28,962 nt of DNA from Bacteroidota bacterium (GTDB lineage: Bacteria > Bacteroidota > Bacteroidia > B-17B0 > Aurantibacillaceae): the NCBI GenBank assembly GCA_947449125.1, contig CANFQR010000001.1, positions 1 to 28,962 of the forward strand, given 5' to 3'. Made by a program: the position numbers and the translations under genes. The notes beneath the pieces were generated by a model. The model ran no database searches, was not told the DNA's origin, and saw only the letters and a list, made by a program, of their open reading frames with translations. Position 1 is the stretch's first letter. Each line of letters starts with the position of its first letter. This document shows positions 25,786 to 28,962 of this stretch, one piece after another.

Positions 25786-25816
25786 AAAAGGCCTTCATAT
25801 TTTTAGAAGACCTTTT
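25786..25816 (-). terminator. Intrinsic terminator after the secreted protein at 25846
   Basis: A stem of AAAAGG-C-CTTC (25786-25796) with GAAG-A-CCTTTT (25806-25816), one C/A mismatch and a nine-base loop. On the minus strand it is followed by TTTTTATTT. It starts 30 bases after the stop of the gene it would terminate and separates it from uvrC. Confidence 0.7.
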
Positions 25817-25845
25817 ATAAATTGCACGAATAAAGAAGTTTGAAT

Positions 25846-26508
25846 TTACTTTATTCTGTTAGCTTGTATAGTTTCTGCGATACCTGCTTTAATATATTTA
25901 ATAAAATCTTTTGAAAATGAATCAAAATCGTATTTGTGTGTAGTAAGTTTTGTTGTTGCTTTACCCGTTAATAATTGCATACGGCCTTCCTGCAAACTTA
26001 TGGTTAGCACTTTACCATCAAGAAACCAGTCTCCTGAGAATTCTTTTCCTTTTAAATTAATTTCTGAATATTTTCCGCCATCTTTAAATTCTATTGTTGA
26101 GCCTTTATCTGTTTTCCATCGGCCAATTAAAAGTTCCACTGTTGGCTCATTTTTTTGTGGTATAGTTTCCTCTTTTTTATCTAACACAATTTCTTTTTTT
26201 TCGGGCAAGATTTCCAAGTTTACACCTAAATTTTTGGAACACCCGGTAATAAGTCCATCTTTAATTCTTTTAATTTCTATTTCTATTTTTGATTGAAAGT
26301 CGGATTTTGAGTATTTTTTTGTAATCTCATCTAAATAACACAATGCAATACTTTCTCTTTGTTCTTGTGTGGTGTTTTTATATTTAGTTAAATATCCCAG
26401 GCAATCATCGTATAAATTGTTACGATCATCTTTTGTCCATGTTGATGATTGTGAAAAGAGATTTATTACTGAAATTAAAATAAAAAAAGTTGTGCTGATT
26501 TTTTTCAT
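25846..26508 (-). CDS. Secreted protein of unknown function with lipocalin-like C-terminal region
   Basis: The 220 residues start with a signal peptide (1-20, ending NLFSQ). A helical region with three cysteines (36, 57, 90) spans about 25-95, followed by a Lys/Glu/Pro-rich linker (100-122). The C-terminal region begins LIGRWKTDKGSTIEFKDGG (127-145) and continues FSGDWFLDGKVLTIS (157-171), a pattern of small secreted lipocalin-like beta-barrels common in this phylum. I do not recognise a named family and propose no ligand. It is divergent from the small Xre regulator at 26631, with an own -7 element and a palindrome between them. Confidence 0.7.
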   Translation of the reverse strand: MKKISTTFFILISVINLFSQSSTWTKDDRNNLYDDCLGYLTKYKNTTQEQRESIALCYLDEITKKYSKSDFQSKIEIEIKRIKDGLITGCSKNLGVNLEILPEKKEIVLDKKEETIPQKNEPTVELLIGRWKTDKGSTIEFKDGGKYSEINLKGKEFSGDWFLDGKVLTISLQEGRMQLLTGKATTKLTTHKYDFDSFSKDFIKYIKAGIAETIQANRIK

Positions 26509-26535
26509 AAAAATTGATTTTGAATATTAAGATTA

Positions 26536-26543
26536 CAAATATA
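26536..26543 (-). promoter_or_regulatory. Candidate -7 element of the secreted-protein gene
   Basis: The minus strand reads TATATTTG, a full TAnnTTTG match, which would place the start near 26529, about 20 bases before the ATG at 26508. The -33 box is not convincing. A palindrome (26551-26571) covers the spacer and -33 region. Confidence 0.45.
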
Positions 26544-26550
26544 TAAAATA

Positions 26551-26571
26551 ATAGTATTAAAAAACTACTAT
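26551..26571. repeat. Palindrome, operator candidate 1
   Basis: ATAGTA (26551-26556) and TACTAT (26566-26571) are perfect inverted arms around a nine-base A-rich spacer. It lies seven bases upstream of the minus-strand -7 element in the gap between the secreted-protein gene and the Xre gene. Confidence 0.4.
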
Positions 26572-26585
26572 AAATACATGTCAGT

Positions 26586-26602
26586 AATAGTAATAAACTA
26601 TT
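26586..26602. repeat. Palindrome, operator candidate 2
   Basis: AATAGT (26586-26591) and ACTATT (26597-26602) are perfect inverted arms around five bases. The half-site AATAGT also occurs at 26550-26555 in candidate 1. It lies four bases upstream of GATTTTTG (26607-26614), a 7/8 match to the -7 consensus on the plus strand, just before the Xre gene. Confidence 0.4.
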
Positions 26603-26630
26603 CTCCGATTTTTGAAATAAAGTGATATTT

Positions 26631-26852
26631 ATGGAAATTACCTTAGAAGTTTATTTAAAAAAATTAGGTAAGAACATTGCATTAATACGAAAAAAGAAAA
26701 ATCTTAGTCAGTATAAATTAGCCCAAGAAATATTAACCGACCAATCAAATTTAGCTAGGATAGAAGACGGAAAAGTTAATCCAACAGTTAAAACATTATT
26801 AAAAATAAGTTCAGCATTGGATTGCAGGGTTAGAGATTTGATTGATTTTTAA
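26631..26852 (+). CDS. Small Xre-family (HTH_3) DNA-binding protein
   Basis: The 73 residues are almost entirely one helix-turn-helix domain: LGKNIALIRKKKNLSQYKL (12-30), then AQEILTDQSNLARIEDGK (31-48) with the recognition helix, and NPTVKTLLKISSALDC (50-65). The frame can be opened at a GTG at 26622, but the ATG at 26631 gives the usual short N-terminus and is preferred. Such single-domain regulators usually bind palindromes near their own promoter, and two related palindromes lie just upstream. No toxin, restriction enzyme or phage gene is adjacent, so its target is likely itself and the divergent secreted-protein gene. Confidence 0.85.
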   Translation: MEITLEVYLKKLGKNIALIRKKKNLSQYKLAQEILTDQSNLARIEDGKVNPTVKTLLKISSALDCRVRDLIDF

Positions 26853-26893
26853 ATTGGCGTTGATTTATAATAATTTATTAAACTTAATTCAAC

Positions 26894-26927
26894 AAAAAAA
26901 CCTCAGATTGACTACCTGAGGTTTTTT
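26894..26927. terminator. Bidirectional intrinsic terminator between xre gene and tRNA-Leu
   Basis: CCTCAG (26901-26906) pairs with CTGAGG (26916-26921) around a nine-base loop, flanked by seven A on the left and six T on the right, giving a T-tract on both strands. It lies 41 bases after the xre stop and directly after the tRNA 3' end, so it can serve both. Confidence 0.85.
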
Positions 26928-26928
26928 G

Positions 26929-27010
26929 TGCGGATGAAGGGACTCGAACCCCCACGCCTTGCGGCGCCAGATCCTAAGTCTGGTGCGGCTGCCAATTACG
27001 CCACATCCGC
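26929..27010 (-). tRNA. tRNA-Leu (anticodon UAG)
   Basis: The acceptor stem GCGGATG pairs with CATCCGC, with discriminator A at 26929. The anticodon arm is CCAGA / CTTAGGA / TCTGG, with anticodon TAG at 26976-26974. A long variable arm CGCC-GCAA-GGCG marks a class II tRNA. The T arm GGGGG-TTCGAGT-CCCTT has two G-U pairs. CCA is not encoded, so it must be added by nucleotidyltransferase. Confidence 0.96.
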
Positions 27011-27022
27011 AATTTAGGAACA

Positions 27023-27053
27023 CAAAGATAACTTTTTTTTAAAATCCGGCAAA
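27023..27053 (-). promoter_or_regulatory. Bacteroidota-type promoter of tRNA-Leu
   Basis: On the minus strand TTTG (27053-27050), a 19 bp spacer and TATCTTTG (27030-27023) match both consensus boxes exactly. The implied start is about six bases before the tRNA 5' end. The promoter occupies the 51 bp gap after the T9SS gene's stop. Confidence 0.75.
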
Positions 27054-27061
27054 CATTAATT

Positions 27062-28962
27062 TCAGTTTTTTTGGATGATTAGTTTTTCAACAAATCTTCC
27101 GCTTTCTGAGCTAATGTTTAAAAAGTAAATTCCTGTTGGTAAGCTCAAAAAGTCTAACGAGGTATTGCCTGTATTAACTGACAATTGCTGACTTAATACA
27201 CATTTTCCTAAAACATCAATTATTGTAATGTTACAGTTTTCTATTTTTTTTGAGCTGATTAAATTGAAAATTCCGTTGGATGGATTTGGATAAATACTTA
27301 TAAATTTATCTAACGAAAGTTCTGCTAAACTATTTGTTCCTGAGGTAGAATTAAGTTTTTCTTTTGTGCAGTTTAAAACGTTTCTGTTATTTTTATCAGT
27401 ATTGTATTCAGCTAAAAAACCAACAATGTATAAGTTGTCTAAATTGTATTTGTTAACGCCATTTGTTGGGTTTGGAATGGTTAAGGTATATGTTTTTTGA
27501 TAGGATTGATTTTGTGTTCCTCCAGTAGAAGGAATTAAACCTGTGTTTCCATAAGCTCCATCGAACGAGTGTACTAACGTGTTTTGATGTTTGTATTGAT
27601 AAGCGTTTAACAGATTTGCATTAAATAATGCTGAGTAGCTGCCCTGCTGGTAATAAGGTGACCAAGGTATATTATAAAAATTGCTTAATTGATTATAGCC
27701 GTTAATTGTAAAGTCGTTTGACGGGCCGTGAACTTCGTTTTCAACTAGGTAAGCATTGAGTCGTAAGTCTCCTTTTACATCTCCAATAAAATCTGCTTTA
27801 ACTGTAAAGCTAAGTTCTCTAGTAACGGCATTACATGTTTTATTAATAATACTGATAGCGGCAGGAGTGGTTTTTAATAATTGCTGATTAATAAGCGCTG
27901 CGTAATATGGGCGTGGTAGAGCAATATCTTCATTCTTATAAAAATTTGTTCTGTCAATAAGAGCTGTCGAAGATTTCTTTTTGTATTCAGATAGTAATAA
28001 AGAAGAATTAATTTCTTTGAGAGAATCTAAATCATGGATGTTAATAACAATAACAGAATCATTTTGAAACGAAGTTAATTTTTGCTGCGCGTCTGGAGAT
28101 TCAGCATCAAAGGCGCTTACAAACTGTTCTACCATTACTTTCTTTTTTGCAGAGGTATTTTGAATGGTAATGTATGTGGATGCTGTGTCGTTTAAATGAT
28201 TTTGATCGCTTGAATTGGTTAACCATATTTTTAATTTATAATTGCCGGCCGTCGCAATTGAGTATGGCAGTGCAAAGTTTGCCTGAAACTGTTGTTTATA
28301 AGCTAAACCCGACGAAAAATTAATTGTTTCAGTTTGTACTGTAGAATTTCCTAATGTATAATTTAGAACTAATGAATTTAATGTGTTTGAACCAAGGTTA
28401 ATAACGTTTGCGCTTATTGTATTAGTAGAGTTTGCTAATACATATTTTTGACTTTGAATCGAATTAATTGCAGCATCAACAGATAGCGGTAAAGTAACTA
28501 CTTCAATATCGTCTAACCATAATTGATATTTGTCGTTTGAATTATTTCTGAAGGCAAAACGTAAAGTTTGTCCGGCAAAGCTTCCAATATTAATAGATCT
28601 TCTTGTCCATTCTGAATTTTCGGCAACTAAACTAAATAATTGATCACCTATTGTAAAATCTTGAGGGCTTAGTGTACCGGTTTTATTTGTGCCGTAAACA
28701 ACATAGCTTTCTTTATAATTTGGATCAGGACTCTTTGCCAGCCATGTTAAAATGGTATTTGCAGAAATGTTAGAAACAGGAGGCGTGATAATCCATCTGT
28801 TTGCGGTAACTAAAGTATCTAACCAACTTGTACTCACCAAAAACGTGTCACTTTCTGAAGCGTTATATGTTACAGCCCATCCTTCACTTTTTAAAGCAGG
28901 AACATTAAATGGTTTATTGGGGTTTGACGATGAGCCAATATTATTTTTAAAACCATCATTTA
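27062..28962 (-). CDS. T9SS type A cargo protein with choice-of-anchor J and Omp28-like regions, N-terminus cut by window edge
   Basis: The frame is open from the stop at 27062 to the window end, with 632 codons visible. A TTG at 28840 is not the start, because coding sequence of the same domain continues upstream (GWAVTYNASESDTF). First comes a choice-of-anchor J/cleaved-adhesin-type beta domain: NRWIITPPVSN, KESYVVYGT, FAGQTLRFAFRNNSNDKYQ, LWLDDIEV. A CARDB-like beta region follows (SVDAAINSIQSQKYV onward). An Omp28-like stretch beginning KKVMVEQFVSAFDAESPDAQ lacks the cysteine pair usual there. The last 85 or so residues are a T9SS type A sorting domain (SIYPNPSNGIFNL, GIYFLNISSESGRFVEKLII). 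It should be secreted across the outer membrane and attached to the cell surface. Specific function unknown. Confidence 0.85.
   Translation of the reverse strand, partial: NDGFKNNIGSSSNPNKPFNVPALKSEGWAVTYNASESDTFLVSTSWLDTLVTANRWIITPPVSNISANTILTWLAKSPDPNYKESYVVYGTNKTGTLSPQDFTIGDQLFSLVAENSEWTRRSINIGSFAGQTLRFAFRNNSNDKYQLWLDDIEVVTLPLSVDAAINSIQSQKYVLANSTNTISANVINLGSNTLNSLVLNYTLGNSTVQTETINFSSGLAYKQQFQANFALPYSIATAGNYKLKIWLTNSSDQNHLNDTASTYITIQNTSAKKKVMVEQFVSAFDAESPDAQQKLTSFQNDSVIVINIHDLDSLKEINSSLLLSEYKKKSSTALIDRTNFYKNEDIALPRPYYAALINQQLLKTTPAAISIINKTCNAVTRELSFTVKADFIGDVKGDLRLNAYLVENEVHGPSNDFTINGYNQLSNFYNIPWSPYYQQGSYSALFNANLLNAYQYKHQNTLVHSFDGAYGNTGLIPSTGGTQNQSYQKTYTLTIPNPTNGVNKYNLDNLYIVGFLAEYNTDKNNRNVLNCTKEKLNSTSGTNSLAELSLDKFISIYPNPSNGIFNLISSKKIENCNITIIDVLGKCVLSQQLSVNTGNTSLDFLSLPTGIYFLNISSESGRFVEKLIIQKN

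Noticed and set aside
26622..26624. GTG as start of the Xre protein
   Set aside because: The ATG nine bases downstream gives the standard N-terminus and avoids running into the possible -7 element.
28838..28840. TTG as start codon of the T9SS protein
   Set aside because: The frame stays open to the window end and the anchor-J domain continues upstream of it; the gene is simply cut by the edge.
1..28962. CRISPR array, insertion sequence, integrase, toxin-antitoxin or phage defence genes
   Set aside because: No regularly spaced repeats and no transposase-, integrase-, nuclease- or toxin-like frames were found; the small Xre gene has no toxin partner.

Overview
This 29 kb window is chromosomal DNA from a low-GC member of the Bacteroidota. 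The evidence is a SusC-like CarboxypepD_reg/plug TonB receptor, a C-terminal type IX secretion (T9SS) sorting domain, a DUF4476 protein, a tRNA-Leu without encoded CCA, and Bacteroidota-type promoters (TTTG, 19-20 bp, TAnnTTTG) upstream of the tRNA and the TonB receptor. I saw no insertion sequence, integrase, phage gene or CRISPR array. No gene-free stretch exceeds about 220 bp.

Layout. (1) 1-2182, minus: TonB-dependent receptor, 3' end cut by the window edge. (2) 2398-5860, plus: a tight hisS, hutH and NTR/TIMP-like secreted protein operon. (3) 5916-10127, minus: asnB-like amidotransferase, glycosyltransferase, galE. (4) 10273-11634, plus: a polytopic Wzy/EpsG-like membrane protein facing the opposite way inside the polysaccharide locus. 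(5) 11636-22662, minus: a ten-gene polysaccharide operon, in transcription order Wzt-type ABC ATPase, FkbM/Methyltransf_24-like methyltransferase, glycosyltransferase, second AsnB, two glycosyltransferases, HisH2, HisF2, WbpG-type sugar amidotransferase, zinc-ribbon methyltransferase. (6) 22709-25638, minus: a tandem-DUF4476 secreted protein and uvrC. (7) 25846-26852: a divergent secreted protein / small Xre regulator pair with two operator-like palindromes. (8) 26929-27010: tRNA-Leu(UAG). (9) 27062-window end, minus: T9SS cargo protein with an Omp28-like region, 5' end cut.

How the genes work together. Regions 3-5 form one surface-polysaccharide (probably O-antigen) locus. Its distinguishing feature is nitrogen chemistry. 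HisH2 (glutaminase), HisF2 (ammonia-conducting barrel lacking the HisF catalytic Asp11) and the WbpG-like PP-loop enzyme form the known acetamidino-sugar module. Two separate AsnB-type amidotransferases, which in such loci often amidate uronic acids, sit alongside. The predicted glycan therefore carries acetamidino and probably uronamide groups. Export is suggested by a Wzt ATPase with a C-terminal glycan-binding domain, but its permease Wzm is not in the window. A T9SS type A cargo protein nearby fits, loosely, with the known use of LPS as an anchor for such cargo in this phylum.

Functional calls rest on motif recognition by eye. No database search was run.
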